NCBI GenBank assembly: GCA_903925685.1 | Contig: CAIYGI010000092.1 | Span: 1-43,257 of the forward strand | Source of the DNA: an uncultured bacterium | GTDB taxonomy: Bacteria > Verrucomicrobiota > Kiritimatiellia > CAIKKV01 > CAIYGI01 | Length of the DNA stretch: 43,257 bases | Reading direction: 5' to 3' | Shown here: positions 35,201 to 43,257 of the stretch, one piece after another | Position numbering within the stretch: the first letter of the stretch is position 1 | Layout of the letters: each line of letters starts with the position of its first letter | Position numbers and translations under genes: made by a program | Notes under the pieces: model-generated | The model's input: only the letters and a program-made list of their open reading frames with translations | The model's database searches: none | What the model was told of the DNA's origin: nothing

Positions 35201-35602
35201 AACCTGCCATGGGTGACAGTGCGCGAAGCCATTGCTGGCGCACTTCAGGCCCGGTTCATTGACCTTGATTCCGGCAGCGGTACCTGGCCCTGCGATTTCA
35301 GCGGCGCCAAGGCCGTCAAACTGGCCATGGCCAAGGCCGGTTCTAGCCCCGGCCCGGACAAACCTGGCATGCACGAAGCGCCAGGCGTGTACGTCGCCGA
35401 AGCCGATCTCGAACCCAGCGAAGTCCAGGACCTCGGTGAATCCATCCCCAAGTTGCTCGGGATCACCGCCGGGACTGACACCACCCTCCGGTTCCACGTG
35501 CGAATCGAGGTGGGGTCGGATAAGAAACCGGCGGATAAGGCTGTGGTTGGGAAGGTCAACGCGGAGTTGAAGAAGGTGAAGAACGGTTTGACCCTGGGGT
35601 AA
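32282..35602 (+). CDS. DUF499 AAA+-like ATPase (COG1483)
   Basis: 1106 residues. The N-terminal region WKPWHQVVKLRDDLKTG.L leads to a P-loop, LTYGGGKTHALITLYHL (GGGKTH at 89-94), and Walker B LILIDEVLMYARQM (about 210-223). A further conserved block is KTRGILRTFAMAL. The rest is a long helical and beta-rich C-terminal half ending in a Lys-rich tail. DUF499 ATPases are consistently found with DUF1156 methylases and SNF2/DUF3883 helicases. The three together form a helicase-methylase-ATPase type defence system related to DISARM and BREX in style. The start is well defined by AGGAAG plus the ATGA overlap with the mini-ORF. Confidence 0.9.
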   Translation: MSKTPWKPWHQVVKLRDDLKTGQLAMHMFAADLYEVAMQSGKRPVYERPDQFFALTYPTYNLRKLAKDVVLRLAGENDKAVRQLELTYGGGKTHALITLYHLTNDPAKLPDLAAVREFKETIDHKLPRSRVVAMCFDKMDVEKGIEVCAPDGKTRWLKYPWSWLAYQADGDRGLKALSASGKVEERTSPPAEPLLVEVLSAPAKDKLATLILIDEVLMYARQMVALDGAWHDRLVDFFQYLTQAAAKVDRCCVVASLLASDPEKSDTVGRKIQSSLYDIFQREREETVEPVQKEDVAEILRRRFFTPDSIMDKDAFKPHVVAALKGVIALDEQTAKSGVTAEQRFLTSYPFHPDLTDVFYAKWTSLDRFQKTRGILRTFAMALREAEKWDDSPLVGANVFMSAPGKAGLSEAARELVTVAETEEYEGKKPNWAPIIESEMERAAQIQTDSVGLKYREVEQAVFATFLHSQPIGKSAQLRDLMLLVSPTRPDRIELGKGLLRWAQTSHWLDDRYTAIEGNELPKTWRLGNRPNLTQMHAESARNIPDEMVDATLLDEIQKVKQLTKEASALGVRVHNLPAHPSDVEDDGDFHYAVLGPQAACESGKPSSVAVRYLDETTGSNKPRVFRNAVVLACPSKDGMEIARRRIREHLAWLDVQDKLGKKEDGKEVKIDPVRATALMMNVDQAKKRVPEAILQAYCIVVTISDKNEPQAFKLTLKDDPLFITIKEDDRSRIRDTAITADALIPGGPYDLWKEGEDCRRIKDLVGAFAQMPHLPKMLNVRAIHETLVRGCEEGAFVLRLPRPNRTFRTWWRARPDDVSLKDAAMEVVLPEKAELSDMPSDMLAKDKLPGLWKADKIQVKDAYQYFSGQTVIQVERGGYQEPMTVPKAPPAVVDVAITDAVGKGLIWLLSGPSSILQETVPAGIITGDAELRGPPVSVLATQILPQALTEAWKDNKTTALSIATVLSQKASLNLPWVTVREAIAGALQARFIDLDSGSGTWPCDFSGAKAVKLAMAKAGSSPGPDKPGMHEAPGVYVAEADLEPSEVQDLGESIPKLLGITAGTDTTLRFHVRIEVGSDKKPADKAVVGKVNAELKKVKNGLTLG

Positions 35603-35682
35603 AAGCCTGACTGTTGCGAACGAACCGTGCAGAGGTCGAGAAGGTTGGTGTTGCTCTGAAACCGAGAACAGGGGCGTGAACA

Positions 35683-35829
35683 ATGTGGCATGACGTAGAA
35701 ACTACCAAGGACTTGCTCTGTTTTACCGTTGTCGCTGAGACAGCCGCGCAACTGGTGCGCGAATCCTCCGGCCAGCCACTTTCGATAGACGTCTCCGGAA
35801 ACTGGGGCACAGGTTCGACACCAGGGTGA
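35683..35829 (+). pseudogene. N-terminal fragment of a KAP-type P-loop NTPase, cut at Walker A
   Basis: A 48-codon frame reads MWHDVETTKDLLCFTVVAET and then LSIDVSGNWGTG before diverging to STPG and a stop. KAP-family NTPases begin this way (a D.ET..DLL.F segment, then I.G.WG.GK[ST]), so the gene is cut exactly where the Walker A Lys would be (after about 35814). The ndvB-like gene on the other strand ends at 35836, so this is the island/backbone junction. The assignment rests on a short match and is moderate. Confidence 0.5.
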
Positions 35830-35835
35830 GCGTGT

Positions 35836-38800
35836 TCACACGGCAGTTGGATGATCGCTTCCGTTTTCGGGGGGGAGAACCTGGCCCCAGATTTTCAACT
35901 CAACGAAATGCTCCTGCCGGTCGTCCACTAACGGGAAGGTTGTCGAGTCAAGTTGCCTTCCGTCGATAATCAGCCGGTTCGCGTCCGGCGCATCGGCTTC
36001 CAGGCGGTTGATGACGATGTGATAAACGGTTTGCCGGTAGCGGTAGTGTATTTTGCAGGTGTTCCACGTTTTCGGCAGACGGGGGGCCAGTCGCAGGCGA
36101 TCGCCCTCGCGGTGTACGCCCAGCAGCGCTTCGATGAGCAGCCGGTACATCCAGCCGGCGGAGCCGGTGTACCAGGTCCATCCGCCCCGGCCAGTGTGCG
36201 GCGCCACTGCATAGACGTCCGCGGCAATCACGTAAGGCTCCACCTTGTAGGTGGCAATCTGTTCAGGGGTGCAGCCGTGATTAACGGGATTGAGCAGCGT
36301 AAAGAGTTCCCAGGCACGCTCGTTGTCTCCCATGGCGGCAAAGGCCATGGCGGTCCAAATCGCGCCCTGGGTGTATTGACCGCCGTTTTCGCGCACGCCG
36401 GGAATGTAGCCTTTGACGTAACCTGGATTGAGCGGCGATTTGTCGAAGGGCGGATCGAACAACTGAATCAGTCCCGCGTCGCGGCGAACCAGGCGCCGAT
36501 CAACGGCCTGCATCGCCTGAAGGGAACGTCGCGGATCGCCGGCGCCGCTGATCACCGACCAGCTTTGCGGCAGGGAATCGAGCTGGCATTCCGGATTGAG
36601 CCTTGAGCCAAGCGGAGTTCCGTCGTCGAAAAAGGCGCGCAGATACCATTCGCCGTCCCAGGCGTTCCGCTCGATGTTCTCCTGTAGCTGCCGCGCCTGC
36701 GTGACGCAGCGCTCGGCAAAGACGATGTCCTTGCGCGAGCGCGCCAATCCGGCAAACTGGATCAGCACATCGTAAAGGAAGAAAGCCAGCCAGACGCTTT
36801 CGCCGCGTCCGGCTTTTCCGATCATGTTCATGCCGTCATTCCAGTCGCCGCAACCGATCAGCGGCAAACCATGCGCTCCAAACGTCAGTCCGCGCTCGAT
36901 GGCGCGCACGCAATGTTGATAAAGCGTGGCCGACTCTTCGGAGCGATTCGGCAGATCGTAGTAGGCTTCCTCCTCAGGCTTAACCGGCCGGGCCTCCAGG
37001 AATGGAATCTTTTCGTCGAGCACGCCGGTATCCGCGACCGCCGAAACGTAGCGGCAGGTCACGTAAGGCAACCATAGATAATCGTCGGAAAAATGCGTCC
37101 GCACGCCCCGTCCGGTCGGCGGATGCCACCAATGCTGCACGTCCCCTTCCCTGAATTGATGCGCGGCGGCGCGCAGCAGATGCTCGCGGGTCAGCGCCGG
37201 AGCGGCATGCACCAGCGCCATTCCGTCCTGCAACTGGTCGCGGAATCCGTAGGCGCCGCCGGATTGATAAAATCCCGTCCGGCCCCAAAGCCTGCAGCTG
37301 AGGGTCTGGTACAGCAACCAGCCGTTCGCCATCACATTCACGGCGGGGTCCGGGGTATCGACATTCACCGCGCCGAGGGTCCGGTTCCAGTAATCCCAGA
37401 CGCCTTCGAGCGCCGCCTGGCTGGCGTCTGCCAGGCGAAAGCGCCGGATCAGATTCTGTACTTCGGACGCGCTTCGTCCAACCCCCAGACGAAAACTCGT
37501 CTCGCGCTCCTGTCCTTCCGGAAGATTGAAAACGACCTGCAACGCGCCGCAGGGATCCAGGCCCGCGCCGACTTTGCCGGAAAGGCGCGCCCGCTTCAGC
37601 GCCGCCGGCTGCGACAGGCTTCCGTTGCGCCCTATGAACTCCTTGCGATCGCCGGTCAGCGTGCGCGAGGCATCGTTCACGTCGAGGAAGACGATACGCT
37701 CCGGGAAGGCCGTGTTGTCGTAATTGCGCGCCAGCAGCGCGCCGGTCTTGATGTCCACCTCCGTTTGCACATGCAGGAGACTTTTCTGCCGCAAGTCTCC
37801 CAGGACCCATTCGCAATAGCCCGTGATGGAGAGGCGGCGCGCGCGCCCGGAGAGATTACGCAATTTCAAGACCGTGAACTTGACCGGGGCGTCCATCGCC
37901 ACATAGACCCACAATTCCGAGGCGATGCCATGTTCGGTATGCTCGAACACGCTGTAGCCGAAGCCATGTCGTATGACATAGGGCGCGGCGCCGCGCGCGG
38001 GCAGCGGCGTTGGCGACCAAAACTCTCCGCTTTGCTCATCGCGGATGTAGAAGGCCTCGCCCGTGGTATCCTGGACGGGATCGTTGTTCCAGGGCGTCAG
38101 CCGGAATTCATGGGAGTTCTCGACCCAGGTGTAGGCGGAGCCGCTTTCGGAAACAACCGTCCCGAAATAGGGATTTGCCAGCACATTGACCCAGGGCATC
38201 GGCGTCATCCGTCCATCGCGCAGCGTGATGACATATTCGTGGCCGTCGCGGGTAAACCCGCCAAAGCCGTTCGGAAAAATCAACTCGCGTTCGGCAAGCG
38301 GCGCGGGCGGATCGCGGGATACCGAACGGGCGATGGGCAGGAGCGGCACCATGGGCTCCAAAACACCGCGATGTTCCAATTGCTGCGCCAGACTGCCCTT
38401 TTCGTCGTCCATCACGATTCGCGCCGCCGCTTGCAGCAGCAGACGGTCTTCGCTGGAAATTTGATCGAGGCGCCGCACAAAGATGCCGCCCGGCTTGTCC
38501 AGCATCTGCGCCTCGATCCCGGAGGAAATCAGGCTTGTGATCTGCTCCTGCAGGGACTGGTGGTAACCGGAAATATCTTCATGCAGAATGACGAGATCGA
38601 CGGTCAATCCCTTCATGCGCCAGTAGGAGTGCGCCCTGATCAGTTGCCGGACGATTTCGATCTTTTCCGTATCGCTGATGCGGAGCAGGACGATCGGAGC
38701 GTCGCCCGAAATGCCGTAACTCCAAAGAGCGTTTTGTCCGCGCCGGTTGCCGAGCAACACGCCGGCGTTGGCCCGGCGGGCGGGGTCGGCATAAATCAAC

Positions 38801-41800
38801 GCGCCGGCCAGACGCCCGTAGAGCTGGGCTTCGGCCTCCGTGGCGTTGAGCTGGTGCAGGGTTACCTGGCTGTGGGTCCACGCCAGATCGAAGGCGCGGT
38901 CGGCCATGCGGGAATTTTGATATTTTTCCAGATGCGCCAGCGCGGTTTCGCGTCTTTCGGTTGCGCCCAGAACCAGGTCAACGACGACTGTTCCATGAGG
39001 CGGCAAAGAGACCGTGCGCCGCAGGGAGACGATCGGATCGAGCACGGAACCGACGGTGTTGGACAACGCCCCGCTGCCTTGCATCGCGGCCGGATTGGAG
39101 AGACTGCCGCCGCGCCCGATAAATCTGGCGCGATCCGTTTCGCAGCTTATTTCCCCGCCTGCGTTCCCCTGCTCCAACATCATATGCAGCAGCCACGGCG
39201 GATTTTCCTCCTGGGACCGGGCCCGGCGTGTGCAGAGAATGGCGGAAGAGGCCGGCGCGAATTCGGTTTGCACGAAGAGATTGCTGAAAGCGGGATGCGT
39301 CGCGTCGGCGGCCGGCAGCGCGAGCGCTACTTCCGCGTAACTGGTCAACTCGATGAGGCGCGCCAGGGGTGTGCGATTGGCGATCGTGATGCGGCGCAAC
39401 TCCACGTCGTCCTCCGGCGACACGCTGATCTCGGTATGGATGTCCAGGCCGGCATGACGTTGCCGGAACTCCGCGCGCGCCTGCGTAAAAATGGCTTCGT
39501 AGTGTTTCGTCGCGCGCAAGGCGGGTTGATACGCGGTGGACCAGAAATCGCCCGTGGCCATGTCGCGCAGATAGACGAAAGCGCCCCAGCAATCGCGCGT
39601 GGCGTCTTCGCGCCAGCGGGTGACCGCCAGCTCGCGCCAGCGGCTGTAACCGCCGCCGGCGCTGCTGATGACCACGTGATAGCGGCCGTTGGACAGCAGA
39701 TGAACTTCCGGCGCCGGCGGCGTGGGATTCGTGAAAATGCGCATGACAGCCTCGCCATTGCCCGAGAAAGCCCGCGATTCCTCCAATTGCAGATCTTCGG
39801 TGAGCACGTTCGCGGCTGTCTTTGGCACCCGCTCCTGCAGCAGCAGGTCCGCCGCTTTGAGCAAAGGACAGGCCATAAAACGCCGCTGCATGGGGTAGTC
39901 CCGCAACAGATTGACCAGCGCCAGCAGGCTCATTCCCTGATGATGCGCCATGAAGTTTTGGATCGCCGCACTCGTCTTATTCGGCGGCAGACGCGTTGGC
40001 GTATAATCCACCGCTTCATAGAAACCGTAAGCGCCCGCGCGACCCTCGCCCGCCAGACGTTGCAGGTTTTTACAGGCTTCCACCGGCGCCACCATCAGCG
40101 CCAGCGCGCTGGCGTATGGAGCGATCACCAGGTCTTCGGCCAATCCGCGCTTCAAGCCCAGGCCGGGAACGCCGAAGGCGCGATATTGGTAGTTCAGATG
40201 AACGTCGGTCCGGTTGTAGCAGGATTCGGAAATACCCCACGGCACACCGCGCATTTCCCCGTACTTGATCTGCTGTTGCACCGCCGATTTACAGGTGCGA
40301 TCGAGCAAGGTGTTCTCATAGTTGGGCATGACCAGCAGCGGCATCAGGTATTCGAACATCGAGCCGCTCCATGAAACCAGCATCGGCGCGCCGCGCGCCG
40401 CGACGAGTAAACGCCCCATCGAAAACCAGTGCTTTTCCGGAACTTGTCCCAGCGCGATGGCGACATAGCCGCACAGGCGCGCTTCGGATGCCAGCAGGTC
40501 GTAGAAACTGGCGTCACAGCGGCGTTCGGCAACGTTGAAACCGGTGCTGAACAGATCCCTCGATGTATCGAAAAGCAGGGTAAAATCCATTGCGGCCAGC
40601 TCTTCGCACTGCAGGGCCAGGGCTTCCAATGCGAGCAGACGCTCTCGGGCATGTTCGCCGGCTGTACGCAGGCAGCGGGAAAGTTCGGCCAGTTGCGATT
40701 GCTCCGCTTCCCGGGACCCTGCGGACGCCGCTGCGATGTCCTGCCATGCCGCGTCAACCGCTGGACAGAGCGATTGATCGAACTTCGATACCTCAAGCAA
40801 GGTTGGCGCATTGTCGAACTGGGAGAACTTCTCCGTAAAATGCGAGACCGGTAAAGCCAGCCATGGCGCGATGAACAGGATCTCCTCCAATTGCTCATCG
40901 CAATTCCGCTTCAAAGTCTGCGCCCAGTTTTTGAGTTCTGCGTCAGCGCCGTCCAGCGCGGCCGCGATCGTGTTCGCCCGCTCCGCCGCCATTTTCAACA
41001 AGGCGAACAGCGCGGGCAGGCTGGCAGGTGTTTGCGCCAATTCCGCGTCGAGCCTGGCCAACTCGGGATTGTCCCGGGCCAACTCTCCGAGAATTCTCAC
41101 CGTATCGCGCAGACCGGCGACGATTCGCAGGCTGATCGTTTTTTCGGCATTTTGCTCCCTCAGACCGGAGGCAAGCGTCAACAAATGTCCGGCCAGGTTA
41201 CCGCTGTCCACGCTGGAAACATAAAGCGGAAGCAAAGGCCGCAGCGTGCGCGTTTCGTACCAATTGTAGAAATGGCCGCGATGCCGTTCGAGCCGTTGCA
41301 TGGCGGCAAGGGTGTCCTTGGTGCGCCGCATCAATCCGCCCGTCGAAAGATACCCGAAATCCCAGGCGGCCAGATTGGCAAGCAACGCCAACCCCATGTT
41401 CGTTGGCGAGGTCCGCGTCGCGATGGCCGGAACGGGAACTTCCTGGAAATTGTCCGGCGGCAGCCAGTTCTCCTGCGCGGTGACAAAGGTCTCGAAAAAA
41501 TGCCAGGTCTTGCGGGCAGTGCGTCCGAGAAAGTCCAATTGCCCGGAGGTCAAAGCCGGCGCCAGCACCTCGATTGGCTGGCTGATCCACCAGGCGATCC
41601 AAGGGGCGGCAAACCAGAGTCCAAGCAGCGGCAACGCCAGGGACAGCGGAGCGTGATGCGTGCGGAACAGAAAAATTTCCGTCGCCACCGCGACAACCGG
41701 CGCAATCCACATCGCGGCATAAAAGCCTCTGAGATCCGCGCGTGTAGTCCGTTCCGAATCGCCGGCTGTCTGCCATTCGAGCAGCCTTTTGTGCGTTACC

Positions 41801-43119
41801 AGCAGCCGCAGCAGCGTCCTGCCGATCGCGTCCAGACTGATGTAGGCGTCATAGGGCAGAAACGCCAGGGTCAGGAGTATCCGTCCGAGTTGCCTGCCGC
41901 ACGACCCGGTCAACCCTCGCAAATGCATCATCCACGGCAAATCGGCGGATTTGCGGAACAGCTCGACCAGTGTCGCCAATAATCCGGGGAGCGCGACGAT
42001 CGAAATCACAAGCAGCAGGCCAAGGCCGCCGAGTTCGGGAAGCAGCAGCCAATTGCCAAGTATCAGAAGCAGCAGGGCCACGGGGACCAGACTGCGCCTC
42101 AGGTTATCGAAGATCTTCCACTGGGATAAAACCGAAAGCGGGTTGGCAATGCGCCGGGCGTCGGAACCTGGAACCCGCGGCAGCAGCCACTGCGCGATCT
42201 GCCAGTCGCCGCGAATCCAGCGGTGGCGCCGGTCGACGTCCACGTTGTAACGGGAAGGATATTCTTCATACAGTTCAACGTCGCTCACGAGGGCGGAGCG
42301 GGCATGACACGCTTCCAGCAAGTCGTGACTGAGCACGCTATTCTCCGGAAAACGGCCATGCATGGCCCGTTGGAAAGCATCCACCTCGTAAATACCCTTG
42401 CCGATGAACGAGCCTTCCCGGAAAACATCCTGATACACGTCGGACACTTCCCGCGTATATGGATCGATGCCAACGTCGCCGGAGAACAACCGGACGAACC
42501 ACGAGCGCCGGGCGCCGGGCAGACTCACCCCCAGGCGCGGTTGCAGGATGCCATAGCCCTCGGAAACAATCCCGCGCGCCTCGTCGAACCGCGCCCGGTT
42601 CAACGGATGGGCGAGCGTGCCGACCAGTTGACGGGCGGCATCGCGCGGCAGTTGGGTGTCGGTGTCGAGCGTGATTACATACTTGATGGCCGACAGGATG
42701 CCGGTGTCTCCCACGACCGAGGAAAAGCATGCGCCCGAACCGCCGCGCAGCAGGGCGTTAAACTCCATGAGTTTCCCCCGTTTGCGTTCATAACCCATCC
42801 ACTGAGCTTCTCCGGCGTTCCAACGGCGCGGACGGTGAAACAGAAAAAAAACGTCCTGCCCTGCGGATGGATACTTGCGGTTCAGCATTCCGACTCCATC
42901 CCGAGCGCGCTGCAGCAATGACTGATCTCCGGGGAGAGTCTCCACGGGAGCGTCGCGGAAATCCGTCAGCAGGGCAAAATGCAGACATTGATCCCGGTTG
43001 GCGAGATGATGAATCTCCAGCGTCTCAATGAGACGGTCGACGCCTTCCAGATTCGTCAGCATCGTCGGAACCACCACCATCGTGCGGCACTCCGGCGGGA
43101 TGCCCGTGGAATAATCCAA
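35836..43119 (-). CDS. ndvB: Cyclic beta-glucan synthase-like protein (GT84 + GH94), N-terminally short
   Basis: 2427 residues on the minus strand. It begins directly in the glycosyltransferase domain (TMVVVPTMLTNLEGVDRLIE; DTD at 152-154; RHRWIRGDWQIAQW near 305-320). Several membrane helices follow (about 345-395 and 465-525), then a glucoamylase-like region (FYNWYETRTLRPLLP; MFEYLMPLLVMPNYE). Two GH94-type halves come last, with CGDWNDGMNMIGKAGRGESV near residue 2090. NdvB/ChvB-type enzymes make, cyclise and trim beta-1,2-glucan for the periplasm and usually have around 2,800 residues. Here the N-terminal region of some 400 residues with the first membrane helices is missing. The first usable start is a TTG, and an in-frame TAG lies 30 bases upstream. 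The gene may be 5'-disrupted and inactive. It converges with the defence island. Confidence 0.82.
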   Translation of the reverse strand: MDYSTGIPPECRTMVVVPTMLTNLEGVDRLIETLEIHHLANRDQCLHFALLTDFRDAPVETLPGDQSLLQRARDGVGMLNRKYPSAGQDVFFLFHRPRRWNAGEAQWMGYERKRGKLMEFNALLRGGSGACFSSVVGDTGILSAIKYVITLDTDTQLPRDAARQLVGTLAHPLNRARFDEARGIVSEGYGILQPRLGVSLPGARRSWFVRLFSGDVGIDPYTREVSDVYQDVFREGSFIGKGIYEVDAFQRAMHGRFPENSVLSHDLLEACHARSALVSDVELYEEYPSRYNVDVDRRHRWIRGDWQIAQWLLPRVPGSDARRIANPLSVLSQWKIFDNLRRSLVPVALLLLILGNWLLLPELGGLGLLLVISIVALPGLLATLVELFRKSADLPWMMHLRGLTGSCGRQLGRILLTLAFLPYDAYISLDAIGRTLLRLLVTHKRLLEWQTAGDSERTTRADLRGFYAAMWIAPVVAVATEIFLFRTHHAPLSLALPLLGLWFAAPWIAWWISQPIEVLAPALTSGQLDFLGRTARKTWHFFETFVTAQENWLPPDNFQEVPVPAIATRTSPTNMGLALLANLAAWDFGYLSTGGLMRRTKDTLAAMQRLERHRGHFYNWYETRTLRPLLPLYVSSVDSGNLAGHLLTLASGLREQNAEKTISLRIVAGLRDTVRILGELARDNPELARLDAELAQTPASLPALFALLKMAAERANTIAAALDGADAELKNWAQTLKRNCDEQLEEILFIAPWLALPVSHFTEKFSQFDNAPTLLEVSKFDQSLCPAVDAAWQDIAAASAGSREAEQSQLAELSRCLRTAGEHARERLLALEALALQCEELAAMDFTLLFDTSRDLFSTGFNVAERRCDASFYDLLASEARLCGYVAIALGQVPEKHWFSMGRLLVAARGAPMLVSWSGSMFEYLMPLLVMPNYENTLLDRTCKSAVQQQIKYGEMRGVPWGISESCYNRTDVHLNYQYRAFGVPGLGLKRGLAEDLVIAPYASALALMVAPVEACKNLQRLAGEGRAGAYGFYEAVDYTPTRLPPNKTSAAIQNFMAHHQGMSLLALVNLLRDYPMQRRFMACPLLKAADLLLQERVPKTAANVLTEDLQLEESRAFSGNGEAVMRIFTNPTPPAPEVHLLSNGRYHVVISSAGGGYSRWRELAVTRWREDATRDCWGAFVYLRDMATGDFWSTAYQPALRATKHYEAIFTQARAEFRQRHAGLDIHTEISVSPEDDVELRRITIANRTPLARLIELTSYAEVALALPAADATHPAFSNLFVQTEFAPASSAILCTRRARSQEENPPWLLHMMLEQGNAGGEISCETDRARFIGRGGSLSNPAAMQGSGALSNTVGSVLDPIVSLRRTVSLPPHGTVVVDLVLGATERRETALAHLEKYQNSRMADRAFDLAWTHSQVTLHQLNATEAEAQLYGRLAGALIYADPARRANAGVLLGNRRGQNALWSYGISGDAPIVLLRISDTEKIEIVRQLIRAHSYWRMKGLTVDLVILHEDISGYHQSLQEQITSLISSGIEAQMLDKPGGIFVRRLDQISSEDRLLLQAAARIVMDDEKGSLAQQLEHRGVLEPMVPLLPIARSVSRDPPAPLAERELIFPNGFGGFTRDGHEYVITLRDGRMTPMPWVNVLANPYFGTVVSESGSAYTWVENSHEFRLTPWNNDPVQDTTGEAFYIRDEQSGEFWSPTPLPARGAAPYVIRHGFGYSVFEHTEHGIASELWVYVAMDAPVKFTVLKLRNLSGRARRLSITGYCEWVLGDLRQKSLLHVQTEVDIKTGALLARNYDNTAFPERIVFLDVNDASRTLTGDRKEFIGRNGSLSQPAALKRARLSGKVGAGLDPCGALQVVFNLPEGQERETSFRLGVGRSASEVQNLIRRFRLADASQAALEGVWDYWNRTLGAVNVDTPDPAVNVMANGWLLYQTLSCRLWGRTGFYQSGGAYGFRDQLQDGMALVHAAPALTREHLLRAAAHQFREGDVQHWWHPPTGRGVRTHFSDDYLWLPYVTCRYVSAVADTGVLDEKIPFLEARPVKPEEEAYYDLPNRSEESATLYQHCVRAIERGLTFGAHGLPLIGCGDWNDGMNMIGKAGRGESVWLAFFLYDVLIQFAGLARSRKDIVFAERCVTQARQLQENIERNAWDGEWYLRAFFDDGTPLGSRLNPECQLDSLPQSWSVISGAGDPRRSLQAMQAVDRRLVRRDAGLIQLFDPPFDKSPLNPGYVKGYIPGVRENGGQYTQGAIWTAMAFAAMGDNERAWELFTLLNPVNHGCTPEQIATYKVEPYVIAADVYAVAPHTGRGGWTWYTGSAGWMYRLLIEALLGVHREGDRLRLAPRLPKTWNTCKIHYRYRQTVYHIVINRLEADAPDANRLIIDGRQLDSTTFPLVDDRQEHFVELKIWGQVLPPENGSDHPTAV

Positions 43120-43149
43120 AAGGGGGTATCCATGTAACGCAAACGCCCC

Positions 43150-43257
43150 CTACAGGTTGTGTTTTCTTTCGACGATCTGTCGGTAGGGCAATGGGGCGGT
43201 CTGCACGGCTTGCTCTACGAGACGATAAAACAGCAAGCCTCGTGATTGAGATGTGCG
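43150..43257 (-). other. C-terminal end of an unidentified ORF, cut by the window edge
   Basis: Open on the minus strand from the window edge to TAG at 43152-43150, encoding 35 residues including GLLFYRLVEQAVQTAPLPY. It is in the same frame as the ndvB-like gene but does not look like the missing NdvB N-terminus. It may be the end of an inserted gene, possibly a transposase, because a G-run/C-run inverted pair (GGGGGC ... ACCCCC on the minus strand) follows at once. I cannot identify it firmly. Confidence 0.3.

Noticed and set aside
21316-35602. Assignment as a canonical DISARM system
   Set aside because: A SNF2 helicase and a methylase are present, but DrmA, DrmB (DUF1998) and the DrmC phospholipase-D gene are absent and a DUF499 ATPase is present. 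A helicase-methylase-ATPase type fits better.
35800-35826. GGTTCGACACC, resembling a tRNA T-arm and thus a tRNA attachment site
   Set aside because: Two of the five stem pairs fail and no acceptor or anticodon arms are found around it. The bases are explained as part of the truncated KAP reading frame.
37093-40374. 1093-codon plus-strand open frame opposite the cyclic glucan synthase
   Set aside because: Its translation is Arg/Gln/Gly-rich with no recognisable domain. It mirrors the third-position GC of the real minus-strand gene, so it is a shadow frame.

Overview
The window looks like chromosomal DNA of a Gram-negative, GC-rich bacterium, most likely a proteobacterium. The reasons are lipobox lipoproteins, a very large cyclic-glucan-synthase-like membrane enzyme, a bacterial ceramide operon, a phosphoketolase, and a hybrid histidine-kinase cluster of proteobacterial style. 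No rRNA, tRNA or CRISPR array was seen. The taxonomy is an inference from gene content only.

Layout. (1) 101-5743 (+): a tightly packed signalling operon with a PAS/GAF-rich hybrid histidine kinase, a receiver-kinase and a stand-alone receiver. (2) 5863-10484 (+): a B12-binding radical SAM enzyme, transaldolase, a DUF900-type alpha/beta-hydrolase lipoprotein and an ICMT-like membrane methyltransferase. (3) 13328-10481 (-): a second radical SAM protein followed by two tandem paralogous lipoproteins with a possible permuted papain-like His/Cys pair. (4) 13519-17664 (+): serine palmitoyltransferase, a GNAT-type bacterial ceramide synthase, an SDR ceramide reductase and a PAP2/IPC-synthase-like membrane protein, with adjacent genes abutting or overlapping. 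(5) 17715-21045 (+): phosphoketolase and a YihY/BrkB membrane protein. (6) About 21100-35830 (+): an inserted defence island holding an XRE-SNF2-DUF3883 helicase, two AlbA_2/COG2865 proteins, a DUF1156 DNA methylase, a DUF2971 protein, a 37-codon ORF and a DUF499 ATPase. It also carries three decayed pieces: a COG2865 tail, a GxxExxY tail inside an inverted repeat, and a KAP NTPase cut at its Walker A motif. (7) 43119-35836 (-): a GT84/GH94 cyclic beta-glucan synthase lacking its usual N-terminal part.

How it may work together. Three transcription units (radical SAM/transaldolase, ceramide operon, phosphoketolase) each begin with the same 15-bp palindrome, TAGGGT-N3-ACCCYA. In each case a -10-like hexamer follows at the same distance, 38-39 bp from motif start to hexamer start. 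This looks like one regulon under a dimeric activator, linking pentose-phosphate/phosphoketolase carbon flow with envelope sphingolipid synthesis. The activator is not encoded in the window. The island's helicase, methylase and ATPase match the set described as helicase-methylase-ATPase (Hma-like, DISARM-related) defence. The schlafen-type proteins, DUF2971 protein and mini-ORF are candidate accessory parts.
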